A stretch of 64,000 nucleotides of DNA from Paragorgia papillata (GCA_035771165.1 JAWNZC010000294.1:62001-126000), one strand, 5' to 3'; shown: positions 12,601 through 23,194, counted from the first letter of the stretch. Notes: a model not told the origin generated them from the letters alone. Numbers and translations: made by a program.

Positions 12601-15600
12601 GAAATTACCTTCCCACTTCTGCTTCTGTAGTTTGCTGTGTATTTCTGTATTTCTGTAGCCGCCACAGAAACGTGGGAAAAATCTAGCGATAAAAGTCGCT
12701 TATTCTTGATTTATATTTGTTTGTTGGTATCGATTTGGGAGAAACGTTCGCTATATTATGATTAAATTCCATGAAAGCTAAATTCTACTTTTCATTAACA
12801 TTTTTCGACAAAACATTTTCCTCACGCTTCAGTAGCGTCTACAGAAATACAGTACTACACAACAAACAACAGAAGCGGAAGTGGGAAGGTGTTTCCATTT
12901 TGACTGTAAAAACTGGAGTGACGATAATTATGTGTACCCAAACCTTGTTTTGTTTCCAATTTTTCTACAGGAACTTTCGTGATTTGACCAAGTTAATGAG
13001 CGAAGAAGACAATTTTGCCGCTTACCGACAAGAGCTGGATAGTCTAATGAGCCAAGGAAACGCGTGTTTACCGTTCCTGGGTGATTTCTTGACCCAGATT
13101 GCGCAGACGCAGACGTATTTGGCATGTCGGAAGACGACGCCAGATTCTCCGAAAGACTTGCCTTCTAGTAATGAAGGCGAAGCTAGTCCTTCTACCCCAA
13201 GACCAACACTACTTAATGGCAAACTATCGCCGTCTCGAGAAAACCGACAACGGAACGGTCTTGCTAGAAGACGAACTACTCCAATCCGAGAGAATGACGC
13301 CCGCTTCTCTAAATCGTCGCCAAATTTGCCGGCTTCGTGCACGAAGATTACCGAAAGAACGCCTCACTATCGAATGAACCGATTTCGTCGTTGCCGAAGT
13401 TGGCAACACAGCAACGACAGCGGTATTCAAGTAAATAACAGCGACACATCTAGTTTATCAGCGAGCTCGACCTCATTTCGGACCAGTAACACGTCGCTGG
13501 GAAGCCAGACGCTCGGTTTTCACACGAAACCAGTGACGAACGATGAACGTCTGTTTACTAATAACTCGAATTCGTCGAAACACCGCGATCTTGGCCGCTC
13601 GAGTTCGACAAGCACGCCCATCTCGTTTCGGAGTTCCGTGAAAGCAAAACTTCGTCGAAATAGAAGCGTTTCCGAGAAGTGTTTGTCAGTCTCGGAGAGT
13701 GGTTCGAATCTGAGGACGAGGATGTCTTTTCTTCGCTCGTTTCGTCGAAGTAAGAGCATGGATCAGGCACCATCGAGCGAGAGCATTCAGAAATTGTATG
13801 CTTCGAAAACAGAAAATGGAGGTTCCCCAGGCAAGTCACCAGAAACGAAAGAAATGTGCAAAAAGACTAGATCCGAACACAGCACGAGTGACGAATCAGG
13901 TACATAGACTGGTTATTTTATTTTATATTTTAACGGTCAACCACGGTTTTATTAATGTGAATCTTCTACTATCTAGATACGATACAAAGGCGTTTCTTTA
14001 TCCACATTTAAAAAACAAAACAACTTATATTTTGTCAAAATTGATGACAAAAACGAAGTAACTTTACCTCGTGTTGAATTTAAAATGTTGGTTTTAGAGA
14101 CCATTTCGTTTCAGAAGTTTTCAGTAAAGATCTACCTAATATGAACGAGTTTTCTGATTGGCTATAAGTAACCAATCACATTGTCCATTATCAATTCGTT
14201 CCCATGCTCCTTACTGATTAGGGTTAGGGGAAGGTGTTGGCGGGTTAGGTTATCTAAACCAATCAGAAACCTTAGTTCGGATATAGGTGCAATCTCTTTC
14301 CCAGAGCCCACGTTCCCCTTACCCAGCGGGCGGGAAACGAGAGGCTCTGGGATAATCCGTTCACGCCATCACAGGATTCTTGTTATCCGGAAGAAGAGTT
14401 ATATAGAGTTCACTGTGTTCATCAGCCATTGAAATATCGATGTGAAACGGATTATCCCAGAGTCTCTCGTTTCCCGGGTGGGGAACGTGGGCTCTGGGAA
14501 CGAGATTGATATAGGTGATGACCCGAAGTTTTCGCAATTAGGGTCGACAAAAGCGGACCGGAAGCGCGGAGTTATTAGTCGGACCCAATCATCGTCCGTA
14601 TCGCACCCGCCACAAAGGGGGGCACGCCCGTTCCCTCGCCCACTATATGTCCGCCCTGACATAAACAGAGAAACTATATCTACCCCGCAGGCAAAGCCAA
14701 GCGGACTACGAAAAGCGAGATGCCCTTGGGAGCGAGCATGAAGGGCAAACATCAGAGGTGGAGGAGTATGTGGGAACGAGACGCGATCAAACTAACTAGA
14801 CTCAAGTAAGCTCCAGTCCCGGCACAGCCCACTAAAGCTAAAGATAAACGACTGGGGGCTAATCAGCCTTACTTGCAGCCAGTGGCTGAATTACGGAGGA
14901 CGCAGATCAACGTGGTCGTGTCGAGGCATATCAAAGGCGCTCCAGGCAGCCGCCATAGACCACTTTCATAAAGGCCTTCACTTTAAATATTCTTTTATGT
15001 GCATCTAAATGAGCCTTTCTGGCCTCGTTATGAAGCAAAGATACTTTTGTATTGCAGGCACACAAACGAGGCCAGAAAGGCTTATTAAGATGCACATAAA
15101 AGAATATTCAAATTAATCGCTATTATGAAAGCGGTGTATACCACAAAGTTGAGAGGAAGTTGTAGGTGTTGATTTTATGGAGGGAGGAAAACCGGAGAAC
15201 CCGGCCGGCGAAAAACGCGAAAAACTCTCGAAGCACAGGAGAGATCAACTACAACTCTACTCACATGAGTTCCAAGCTCGACAATGGGGTCATTCCCAAG
15301 CGGTCACTCATCCAAGTACTAACCCCGCTAACCTGGCTTAACTTTTTGGTGAGAGGCAGCGCGCTAACAACACACGCCACCCGTGCTGCCCAGTTAACTC
15401 TTAACTTTTTTTAATATGTATAGTAAATACATATATATTCCAATCGTTTAAAGGGTATTGGCAATAAAAATTAAGTTTGTCTCATTTGAAAGAACTCGTC
15501 AAATGGTATAAGAAGACCTTTTACAATTTTTCTCTATCTTTCTTGTGTTTTGAAATATTTCGACCAAAGACAGCGTGCTGTCCACCATCTTGTTGTAACA

Positions 15601-16195
15601 TCGGGTCTAATTAACTAGGAAATTGGTGGCGTCACAAGCAGGGTAAACCTAATGAAACTACTCCGTGGATGACCAAATTTCCACGGAAGGCTTTTTAAAT
15701 GTTGTGGGTCAATTTAAAATGGAAATAGCGCAACAAAATCGAGTTTCTAGCTCATAATATCATAAGGTTGGCAAGATAAAAATTTCACTTTACCCTGTTT
15801 ATGATGTCACATGCATATCGAAAATAATTCCAAGATGGCGGACAGCACGCTGTCTTTGGTCGAAATATTTCCAAAACCAAAACAGATATGGAAAAATTGT
15901 AAAAGGTCTTCTTATACCATTTGACGAGTTCTTTCAAAAGAGACAAACTTAATTTTTATTGCCAATACCCTTTAACCAAAATTGTCAATCTCGTCTAATC
16001 TCGTCCTCTCTTCGTACAGGTACCGAACTTCAACTATGGCACTACCATATGGCTGCTATCCAATACAGCTTTCCAAGCCGCGCTCACATGAAGCAGTTCT
16101 TGCTATCGACGTCGTTCAACACAGAAGAAGACAATTATAAACTCTCATTACAACGGGAATCACCAGCGAGAAAACGGACATCGTCCGTTTCTTGA
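6399..16195 (+). CDS. RasGEF (CDC25-type) exchange factor, 3' part, five exons
   Basis: Exons 6399-6688, 8535-8663, 11395-11519, 12971-13899 and 16020-16195 join with matching phases (0, 0, 2, 1) into 548 codons plus a TGA stop at 16193. RasGEF catalytic proteins activate Ras-family GTPases by releasing GDP, at membranes. Family motifs in order: NPLYLAQELTLID and IPWNELSTCGWM (exon 1), SPNV..FFNRIA (exon 2), MGNFNSLKALLGGLQ and YRLKETW (exon 3), MSEEDNF..YR and LPFLGDFLTQI (exon 4), IQYSFPSR and NTEEDNYKLSLQRE (exon 5). A Ser/Arg-rich insert of about 255 residues, likely disordered, separates the last two blocks. The start codon and the RasGEF_N region lie upstream and were not found. I cannot name the subfamily. 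Introns hold several transposons but no exon is broken. Confidence 0.88.
6689..7612. other. RasGEF intron 1, first part
   Basis: Intronic. Open frames at 6949-7240 on both strands overlap one another and show no domain. A repeat boundary is suggested by the PuPy-rich GGGATAC motifs near 6718-6795, but no element could be delimited. Confidence 0.4.
7613..7750. repeat. Imperfect tandem repeat, about 20-bp unit
   Basis: Units based on TAACGTAACGTCTTATAATG repeat about six times with substitutions (CGTAACG recurs throughout). The array sits in RasGEF intron 1, directly before a MITE. Confidence 0.7.
7778..8305. mobile_element. MITE flanked by TTAA (copy 1 of 2)
   Basis: Inverted repeats of about 150 bp start TTAAAGGGTATTTGCAAT and end GCCAATACCCTTTAA. 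Each end carries TTAA, the target duplication of piggyBac-type elements. Length is 528 bp including both TTAA sites, identical to the second copy at 15448-15975. It lies in intron 1 of the RasGEF gene. Confidence 0.82.
8535..8663 (+). CDS. RasGEF gene, internal exon (43 codons)
   Basis: Acceptor TTTTTAG before 8535 and donor CAG|GTTTGT at 8663, phase 0 on both sides. It encodes SPNVMSMVEFFNRIALVVA and a helix ending RVRVISKVIQ, the RasGEF segment that follows the first helical block. Confidence 0.87.
8664..9405. other. RasGEF intron 2, first part
   Basis: AT-rich intron sequence; no repeat boundary or coding signal recognised. It ends with the 8-bp target site GTGTTTGC (9398-9405) of the following hAT-like element. 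Confidence 0.4.
9406..10474. mobile_element. Non-autonomous hAT-like element with perfect 8-bp TSD
   Basis: It begins CAGGGGCGGCGCG and ends CGCGCCGCCCCTG. GTGTTTGC is duplicated exactly at 9398-9405 and 10475-10482. The 1069-bp interior repeats a motif around AAGGTATTAG..CTAATACCTT three times, and has only short incidental ORFs. It is inserted in RasGEF intron 2. Confidence 0.88.
10669..11169. mobile_element. Foldback MITE with 9-bp TSD (MULE-like)
   Basis: Arms of about 80 bp begin TACCCTGGGTACCAGAG and end CTCTGGTACCCAGGGTA. The flanks CCCTTCGAC (10660-10668) and CCCTTCGTC (11170-11178) match at 8 of 9 positions, the duplication length of Mutator-like elements. It has no transposase and is located in RasGEF intron 2. 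Confidence 0.75.
11395..11519 (+). CDS. RasGEF gene, internal exon (41 codons plus 2 nt)
   Basis: Acceptor CTATTGTAG before 11395 and donor AA|GTAAGT after 11519. It encodes VANKLRSMGNFNSLKALL, then GGLQCTPIYRLKETWKEV, the conserved core of the RasGEF domain (asparagine-phenylalanine, GL and RL..TW positions all present). Confidence 0.88.
11651..12052. mobile_element. Foldback element in RasGEF intron 3
   Basis: Left arm (about 11651-11810) and right arm (about 11890-12052) are inverted copies sharing the core TCGTTTCCTTGCTTCGTT and its complement. Arm identity is roughly 80-85 percent by eye. The ends and target duplication are not clear. Confidence 0.7.
12600..12896. mobile_element. Foldback element in RasGEF intron 3 (second)
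   Basis: Inverted arms share ACCTTCCCACTTC (left, from 12607) and GAAGTGGGAAGGT (right, ending near 12890), plus further pairing inward including CTGTATTTCTGTAG. It ends about 75 bp before the acceptor of exon 12971-13899. Confidence 0.65.
12971..13899 (+). CDS. RasGEF gene, large exon with Ser/Arg-rich insert
   Basis: Acceptor TTTTCTACAG before 12971 and donor TCAG|GTACAT after 13899. The first 54 residues are RasGEF domain (FRDLTKLMSEEDNF, CLPFLGDFLTQIAQ). The next roughly 255 residues are rich in Ser, Arg, Thr and Asn, with many RRxS-like and SxS runs, and carry no fold I recognise. They suit a phosphorylated disordered loop. Upstream open frame from 12771 belongs to the intron foldback, not the exon. 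Confidence 0.85.
13900..14289. other. RasGEF intron 4, first part
   Basis: Intronic, with no gene. It includes the sequence TTAGGGTTAGGGG near 14219 and ends with ATATAGGTG (14281-14289), the target site of the next element. Confidence 0.4.
14290..14508. mobile_element. Short MITE with perfect 9-bp TSD (MULE-like)
   Basis: Ends CAATCTCTTTCCCAGAGCC and the complement GGCTCTGGGAACGAGATTG pair over about 70 bp. ATATAGGTG is duplicated exactly at 14281-14289 and 14509-14517. The 219-bp unit belongs to a family with another, half copy at about 19163-19227. Confidence 0.82.
14957..15142. mobile_element. Small foldback in RasGEF intron 4
   Basis: Arms of about 70 bp share TTCTTTTATGTGCATC / GATGCACATAAAAGAA and GCCTTTCTGGCCTCGTT / AACGAGGCCAGAAAGGC, with a loop of about 30 bp around 15040. 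Confidence 0.75.
15287..15400 (-). repeat. 5S rRNA-derived SINE head (SINE3-like), copy 1
   Basis: Read on the minus strand, 15344-15287 gives AGTTAAGCCAGG, GGGGTTAGTACTTGGATG and AGTGACCGCTTGGGAAT, the 3' half of a 5S rRNA gene with its internal promoter boxes. The segment before it (to about 15400) contains GTTAGCGCGCTGCC and is shared with the copy at 26549-26998, so both belong to one 5S-derived retroposon family. Confidence 0.7.
15448..15975. mobile_element. MITE flanked by TTAA (copy 2 of 2)
   Basis: Nearly identical to 7778-8305 in sequence and exactly equal in length (528 bp). TTAA lies at 15448-15451 and 15972-15975. It ends about 40 bp before the acceptor of the last RasGEF exon. 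Confidence 0.85.
16020..16195 (+). CDS. RasGEF gene, last exon
   Basis: Acceptor TTCGTACAG before 16020; phase 1 matches the preceding exon. It encodes LWHYHMAAIQYSFPSRAHM, KQFLLSTSFNTEEDNYKLS and a basic tail ending RKRTSSVS, then TGA at 16193-16195. This is the usual C-terminal end of a RasGEF domain. An AATAAA at 16196-16201 is very close to the stop and may or may not be the used polyadenylation signal. Confidence 0.86.
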
Positions 16196-16521
16196 AATAA
16201 AATTGTTTTTAACTGCTGTTGCAAAACCAGTAAATATATATATATATATTGAGCGATCAAAATATCGTGCATCATGTTTGATGAAACAGATTTTAGAATA
16301 TGTTATATTCAAGACTCGGGAGTATAAATGTTTTACTCACTCTAAGAGGGTTTTGTATCTTGTAAAATATTCATTTGGTTTTTAAAATGATTGATCATCA
16401 CAACGTGAAAGCTGTTTTAGTGATCTAGTCGGGCGCAAACACTGATCTCTAAAAGAGATAGCATATCCTCTCTTCTAGAATTCATGATTATCGTTAATTG
16501 TGAAATGACCTAGAATTAACT

Positions 16522-17246
16522 TTAAGGTTATACGTAACACCTTGGAGTAGTGCTTTGCGAAAAATGCAACTGCGCGTTGAGTTTAAAAGCAATCAAATTC
16601 ATATTTTTACAGTTTATAGCAAAATGATTGTAGAATTGGACAGTTGATTTACAATTTTGAAAAGTATTTAAACTTGTTTTGTTTTGACAAAATTCTGAAA
16701 ACGCATTCGCTTTGCGCCGCGACTTTTGTTGAACTACAGTTTTAATCAAATCATGTAAAAATAGTTTTAATTGCAACTCAACTAGCTGTTCTACAAAAGT
16801 GTGTGCGGTATGTTTTTTTATTTTTATTTTTGAGATATAAGGCATTCTTTTGCAACCTCAGTTAAGTTGCGTGCATACCATGAATCGTAGTCGATTACTC
16901 AGAAATGAAAAAAAAATCGTATAGCTACCGCACATATTTTTGAAGCTCTTATTGTCTCCTATACATTGTGAAAATGTGAAATAAATTGGTCAAAACCCGT
17001 GTTCAACAAAAGTCTTTGAATACGGCAGTTTAGCTGAAATTTAAAGCTGAAGAAACAAGCCTTGGAACATTTAAATTTCGCGGGAAAACAGAGCTGCTTG
17101 CAATTTTCATCGCTAAATATCTTAATGAATTTTGCTTTAAACGAAATAAACTTTTCAAAACCTTTCAGCATTTGGCTTAAGGCAGCTAATTACGCAAAAA
17201 TATTTTTTTTTGTATTTTAAATTTCTATGGTGTAACGTAACCTTAA
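16522..17246. mobile_element. MITE-like element with TTAA ends
   Basis: The left end TTAAGGTTATACGTAACACC and right end GGTGTAACGTAACCTTAA are inverted repeats that both carry TTAA. The interior (725 bp total) has a few short open frames with no known domain. It is distinct from the 528-bp TTAA family. Confidence 0.65.
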
Positions 17247-17462
17247 AGAACTAATTCCCAACCCCCAACCGACCACCTTTAAACCTGACCCTAAACCTAA
17301 CCACGAAGCCCCAAACCCCAATAACATCCCGCATGTGGAACAGAGAACTACCTATACAGTTACCAATTATTGGTAATTGGAGGCCATTGGACACTTACTG
17401 AATACTGGTAATTCTAGGTAGGAGGACATGTTCGGAAAACACAAATCGATTCATCTCTGACC

Positions 17463-18310
17463 AAGGGCCTTCGCTCGAAGGTGAACACTAGATACGATAG
17501 TCGCCAAAACCATGTTGAGCCCGCCAACACTAACTCAGCGGTGACGGACTATATTCTACAAGGAGAGGGGAAATGGTAAGGGAAATCGATGTATCAAATA
17601 GACTTACTTCCGAAATCCTTCGTCTGAAATCTGACAGCATATGTTGTCGTGGTCGATATTTCACGTCGTTTGCTTTTTGGAAGGTATCTACATATCCACT
17701 GTGACTGTCGATCACCTAGTCGAATTTACTGCACTAGGATGGAGAGTTTTCCATGTCTTCTTCAACATGAACGCTGTTATCCACGTGCGCGTAGGAAAAT
17801 ACTTTATAAAATAACATGTATACTACGCGAGCCCTGATTGGTCAATTGCCGTGTTTGGATCAGAGTATCCAAACACGGAAAATTCCCGCCAAAACGATTT
17901 TTTGAAAATGTCGGACAGTATATATCATATTCACTTGTGATTATTTTATAAAAGAAATACCAAATGGTTTTTTCCGTGTTTGGAGACTCTTATCCAAACA
18001 CTTGGGAAATTGCTCGACTTTCGAAAAGCTAAAAACACTCGCCTACGGCTCGTGTTTTGTTACGCTTTTCTCCAGTCTCGCAATTTCCCGCGTGTTTGGA
18101 TCAGAGTATCCAAACACGGAAAACCATTTGGTATTTCTTTAATATGTTTACATACAAGGTATTTTGAAATAAATCGAGGTATACTTCCGAGCTATTTGCG
18201 ACTGTTTACGATGACCGTGTCACCGCTGGGTTAGTGGCTTTTGTGGGCTCAACATGGTTTTTGCGACTGCTATCTAGTGCTCGCCTTCGCTCGAAACGTT
18301 AGACTTCTAC
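17463..18310. mobile_element. Nested foldback region
   Basis: The left arm near 17463-17555 (CTTCGCTCGAAGG, ACCATGTTGAGCCC, CAGCGGTGACGG) is the inverted copy of 18205-18300. Inside it, three copies of a palindromic unit containing GTGTTTGGATCAGAG or a variant, with TATCCAAACACGGAAA, occur at about 17850-17885, 17975-18005 and 18090-18125. No coding sequence. Confidence 0.65.
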
Positions 18311-19160
18311 GTTCCATGTTTCGGCAGTATATCCAACCTTTCTATATTTCGATTCGTGTTTCAACACTGCCTACGCAGCACACTACTTTGATTTTACTAT
18401 TGTTTGGAAAAGTCGAGGTCAGGAGGGATGACTCAAAGGGACACGTTCGGTCCTTTCGCGGCTGTTCCAAAGTATAGTTTCAAAGTTCCAAATTTGTCGT
18501 CAAGATTCAGTGAGTATCAAAATTTTAGCAATCTTCTGGATAATCAAACAACCCTAACCCTAGTCGTTTCGAAAATGAAACCAGAATCCGCTATTACTGT
18601 TCCTATAACTATATAGCCTCCCAATTGCATTATTTTTGAAGAGGGGGGTAAGCCAGCCCCCCCCCCCCAAAAAAAAAAAAAGCTCCCTCGCCCAATATCT
18701 ATTAAGATATTAAAGATAAGGCTACAACTTGCTTACAATTTCCTTAGACGGGGGTGGGGGCAGAGTACACAGAGTACATCGCCTTTTCACCAATGGCAGT
18801 GCCATCTTGAATTCGCAATGTATTGTGGTCTATCCAGGGTAACAAGCTCTGAATTAAAAAGGTGATTGCGTAGTGTTGAGACACAATGAGATATTTTTTC
18901 TTTATAAATACTTTCGTGGCAACAATGTCCAAATATAATCGTATCGTTAAAAGCAAAAATTCTCGGACGTGTAAGGATGGATTCATGACAAGAAGAAAAT
19001 AACTTTTCCTCATGATTGTGCCTCCACACTAAGCAATCACCCTTTTAATAGACCTTTCCGCATGAAGTGAATGGATCACGTGATCTTTCTTTTTGACAAA
19101 TCTGATTGGCTACCTACATGTACATGCGTACCTCAACCGGAATAACAAGAATCCTGTAAT
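18311..19160. other. Intergenic, no gene seen
   Basis: No coding domain recognised in any frame. A C-run followed by an A-run lies at 18657-18681. TCGAAACGTTAGACTT near 18293 is a motif also found in inverted orientation at about 10640 and 58747, a sign of dispersed repeat ends. Confidence 0.4.
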
Positions 19161-19162
19161 TT

Positions 19163-19227
19163 GAAACGGATTATCCCACAGTCTCTCGTTTCCTGGGTGG
19201 GGAACGTTGGCTCTGGGAACGAGATTG
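19163..19227. mobile_element. Half copy of the 14290-14508 MITE
   Basis: The segment GGATTATCCCACAGTCTC through GGCTCTGGGAACGAGATTG matches the right arm of the 219-bp MITE. The left arm is absent. Confidence 0.7.
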
Positions 19228-19351
19228 GGATAAGATCTGAAAGGCATGTAAAAAACATTTTCCATTATTTTAAATGTCCTTTCAAAAACAATAATAAAAA
19301 ATTTTCGTGTCATGTGCACTTTAAGGAAACACAGTGCAGAAAAAAATAAAA

Positions 19352-19765
19352 TACATTTTTGGCGTAACGAGCGAATCAAAAACAATTAAAACTAAATAGA
19401 GCGAATCACGTTCTACAGCGGATTTTGACGGATGGTATTTTCTAAACTCGTCCCCAGGCTCTTCCTGCAAAATATAAACAAACATGGCGGCCAACAATCT
19501 GGGTAGTGGGGGACAATTCGTTGTAATTTGAAGCTAATTATGCGTTAATATTGTCAAGTAAACTAAAGTATCTGCAGGAAAACTAGAAGACAGGAAACTT
19601 TTTCAAGTGGTGGTAGAAAAATCGAAGCGTTTCGTTTTTAATTTAAACGGCCAAATATACGAAGAGTGGACACGGGTTGAAGGAGCACTATTATGTCGTA
19701 AGTACATTTTTTCATATATATTATTAGGTAATAGCATGGTTTTTGTGTACAATTTTGTACAAAAG
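19352..19765 (+). repeat. Dispersed repeat R1, copy 1
   Basis: The shared core includes CACGTTCTACAGCGGATT, TTGACGGATGG, an ATGGCGGCC block, TTGAAGCTAATTA and TTGTCAAGTAAA. It ends near AATAGCATGGTTTTT. Other copies: 19984-20350, 21872-22225 and, inverted, 59165-59475. No protein domain. Confidence 0.7.
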
Positions 19766-19983
19766 CCACATGAAAATTAGGCAGTGTCCCGTTAATAGGG
19801 TAAGAGCCGAAAGGAACGCCTGTTACTCTCAACTTTTATGAGATGTTAGTTGACTCGGACTTGTGTCTTCGTCAACATTCACTTTATAGCCTGCAAGCAG
19901 ACATTCTGGGAGTATAGATAGACTATTCACTCATCCAAAACAAATAAAATATATAAAATAAGCCAACACGCTCTTTCTACAGC

Positions 19984-20350
19984 CTCTACAGCGGATTTTG
20001 ACGGATGGTATTTCCTAAACTCGTCAACACTCCCCAAGGCTCTTCCTCCACAAAATAAACGAACATGGCCGCCACAATTCGGGTGTGGGGGACAATTCCA
20101 AAGCTAATTACCTTTAATAATTATTATTGTCAAGTAAAGCGCCTAAAAGAAGACTAGAAGATTCTTAGTGGTTTGAGTACACTTTTTTTTCAATTTTCAA
20201 GTAGTGGTGACAGAAGCGAAACGTTTTGAAACAGCCAAATATACAAGGTTAGGAGTAGACGGACCGGACGGTGAGTGAGTTGACTTGAATATTTTTATAT
20301 TTTATGTATATTATTGATAAGTAATAGCATGGTTTTTCGTGCAAGTTAGA
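19984..20350 (+). repeat. Dispersed repeat R1, copy 2
   Basis: Same orientation as copy 1 and only about 220 bp away, so the two form a loose tandem pair. It keeps TACAGCGGATTTTGACGG, the ATGGCCGCC block and AATAGCATGGTTTTTCG at its end. Confidence 0.7.
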
Positions 20351-20596
20351 AACAAAACTTATAAACCTTCTTTACATACAAATATTAGCTCCGTCCCTCT
20401 TTCTTAGTTGATATTTTCCCTATAAATAACACGGTAAATACGAACTAAATTTGCTGTATTAAATACTATTACATAAAACGAATGCATGACATCGTGAAAT
20501 AAATATTTTGGTTTGATTTTTCCTTCTTCTTTCAATCCAATCGCATTCAGTGTATCACACGGAAGCACGCTCTTTTCCAAAGAGCCGCCACTTATG

Positions 20597-21231
20597 CACC
20601 AGTCAATATAAACCCCCGCACCCCCCACCCCCCCCCCCCCCCACTCCGGCCGGGACATAGCGGGGCATTACCGGGGAATTTCCTGTGATTTGATAGGGAA
20701 AACGTCCGCGCATACCGGGGTATTTTACTGCTTTTGTACTGTATACAACAATCAGCGGGGGAGAGGACCGGGGCATTTTACCCTGATGGAGAAAAGACTG
20801 GTATGGAAATTTCCGGACTGTCTCTCGGTAAATGGGCCAAAAATGGCCGACATGGAAGAGTTTGTGGTGGAGAAGAAGGTGAGAATCCTTGCTAGTTTTA
20901 AAGTTAAATAGGCCATCCGTAGTAGCTCTTTTCATTAAAGTTTTATCTAATATTTGAAAATGCCATTTCCATTATTATTTCTCGTTTATATTAATCGCAT
21001 GGCCAGTCTAGTGCAATTTCGAAATTGCTAAAACAGTTTTCATTAAAATTTTGTTTTAAATGTTGTGTTGTGTTTTAAAGGGGCAGGGGCATTTGACCGG
21101 GGCTTTTTATGCTATTATAATAAAGAAACTGCCCTGGGATGCGGGGCATTAGACGATATTTGACCTGTGTGCAAGTCAAATGCCCCGCTATGTCCCAGCC
21201 AGGGGGGTGCGGGGCTTTATATTGACTGGTG
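20597..21231. mobile_element. Foldback MITE with GC-rich termini
   Basis: The left end CACCAGTCAATATAAACC and right end TTTATATTGACTGGTG, together with the adjacent GGGACATAGCGGGGCAT blocks, form inverted arms of about 70 bp. A C-run at about 20627-20641 sits in the left arm. A 73-codon open frame inside shows no domain. Confidence 0.75.
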
Positions 21232-21871
21232 TATTACGGGGGCCCGGGGCCCGCTACTTCCGGGGGGGCGCTAGTTTTGGAAATTTTTAAAACATCTCAA
21301 ATTTGCTCCCACTTTTTTTTTGGAGGGGGGTAGGGGGAGGGGGGGGCGGCGCTGCTTTCGAGATTCTACGGTACTTAATAAATTGCTAATAAAAAGTTGA
21401 TAGTGACAGGGGAATCTGAAAACCTTGAAGGTTTCCTAGTGACAGGCAAATCTTCAAAACCTTTTGATTATTCGGCTTGGTTTGCAAAGGCTTTAATATA
21501 ATTTTTGTCGATTTTGCACTAATTCAAACCGTATTGAAGGACTCTAAACTATCTAAACTATTAACGAAAATGAATACACTAGAAAGTTTACGAGCTTTTT
21601 CCTGTGTTTTATACACGGAGACAGGTGTTTATAGTATTTTTAATAAAATTTTAATAATTTATTCATTGAATCTTTAATCAAATTCACTGACTAAGTGATA
21701 CAACAGAGTCAATCAAAATTTGGTCTGCAAACTCAGCAACTTTAAAGCTGTGGTTTTATGCTGAGATGGTCTTTACAGCGCAGAAACTTTTTTGTTTTTC
21801 GCTTATTAATATTTTAATAATATACATTAAAAAAGTTCTCAATTTTGATTAGCTAAAAGCATTGCAGTTTT
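21232..21871. other. Intergenic, no gene seen
   Basis: GC-rich G-runs (21237-21350) are followed by AT-rich sequence. No coding signal or complete element recognised. Confidence 0.35.
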
Positions 21872-22225
21872 AAGGAAATACAGTGCAGAAAAAAGGAAAT
21901 ACAGTTCTAATTTTTGAAGCCAATGAACCAATCAAAAACAGTAAAAACTGAAAAGAGCCAATCACGTTCTACAACGGATTTTGACGGATGGCATTTTCCA
22001 ACCTCGTGCCCAGGCTCTCTCTGCACATAAACAAATATGGCGGCCAGGATTTGAAATGGAGAAGAACAATTCGTTAAAATTTGAAGCTAATTATTCTTTA
22101 CTGTTGTCAAGTAAAGTACCTGCAAGAAAACTAGAAGATTCTTAGTGTTTTTAGTAAACTATCTCTAGTATTGTTGGAAGAAGCAAAGCGCTTTTAAACA
22201 ACCAAATATAAGAGGAGTGGAATTC
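21872..22225 (+). repeat. Dispersed repeat R1, copy 3
   Basis: Contains ATCACGTTCTACAACGGA, TTGACGGATGG, an ATGGCGGCC block, AATTTGAAGCTAATTA and TGTCAAGTAAAGTACC in the same order as the other copies, then diverges near 22225. Confidence 0.7.
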
Positions 22226-23194
22226 AAAAAGTGGAATTCAATGGAATTCAAAAGGCTGAAAATGACGTCATGGAGAAAAATTACGCACTCTGCACTTATT
22301 AAAAGGGTCTATATCAAATTCTTGAAGTGATTTTTTCATATATGCTGTAAAGCTGGTGGAGGAAATTAATGATTGAAAAAAAGTGGGGGGTTCCCAAGTG
22401 TTTTTCGTGAGCTACACAAGGTTAAACTATGGTTAAAGCTTGAACATAGAGCATTTCCCTAAAATTTCATCTATATACGAATTAAACCACGCAACTAATT
22501 TCTTTATCTTTTTCAAAAACCAAGAATTAAGTTAGTATCGTCTTGTCAAAGTTTTTAGTAGCTGATTTAGTCTCCTTAAGTGACATTTTTATGTGTTTTC
22601 GTTACTAAATGGTATACAGCATATATAACGTTGCCTTAAGTTCCTCAAAACTCTACTACAATATACAGTATTTCTATCACTTACAGTTTACAATGAAATA
22701 TATCTCACTGTCATTTCATAGTTCTTATGTTCAAAAACGTTTCACGAAAAAATCTTTCTCTGACTACAAAAAATAATTAGATTGTCTTGTGTGCTATACT
22801 TGTGTGCTATACAGAAAAACAAACCCAATTTTGCCTAGTTATGTTATTTTGCATTTCTCAAATAGTCCAGTAATAAGATTTTGGTGACATAAAATCAGTC
22901 TGGTAATGGGGCTAGCGCGCCTCATATGAACAGCCCCAAAGAAAGACAAACATTGGACAGCTGCTAAAGGGTACATAAAAAATCGGTACTTTGAAAACTG
23001 GCCTTTTAATAAGAGGGTGACTGATTAGTACATGGCCGTTATATACAGGTTTGACTCTCTGATCTCAATAAAACTGGATAGGACATGGGTCAGAATTTAG
23101 CGTGCCAGCTGTATGATGACGTGACCACTACCTAAGATTGGTCGCTACTAAAGTTCATAAACTTTGGTAGATTGAAAACAGACAAAAAAAAAGT
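22226..23194. other. Intergenic, no gene seen
   Basis: AT-rich sequence with no supported coding region, RNA gene or delimited repeat. Confidence 0.4.

Noticed and set aside
12771..12970. Upstream extension of the large RasGEF exon
   Set aside because: The segment belongs to an intron foldback; the acceptor at 12961-12970 gives the correct phase with the preceding exon.
13022..13839. Minus-strand and alternative-frame ORFs over the RasGEF exon
   Set aside because: Overlap the supported exon and show no domain.
14219..17310. Interstitial telomere-like TTAGGG/CCCTAA stretches
   Set aside because: Only isolated short matches at 14219 and about 17288; no array.
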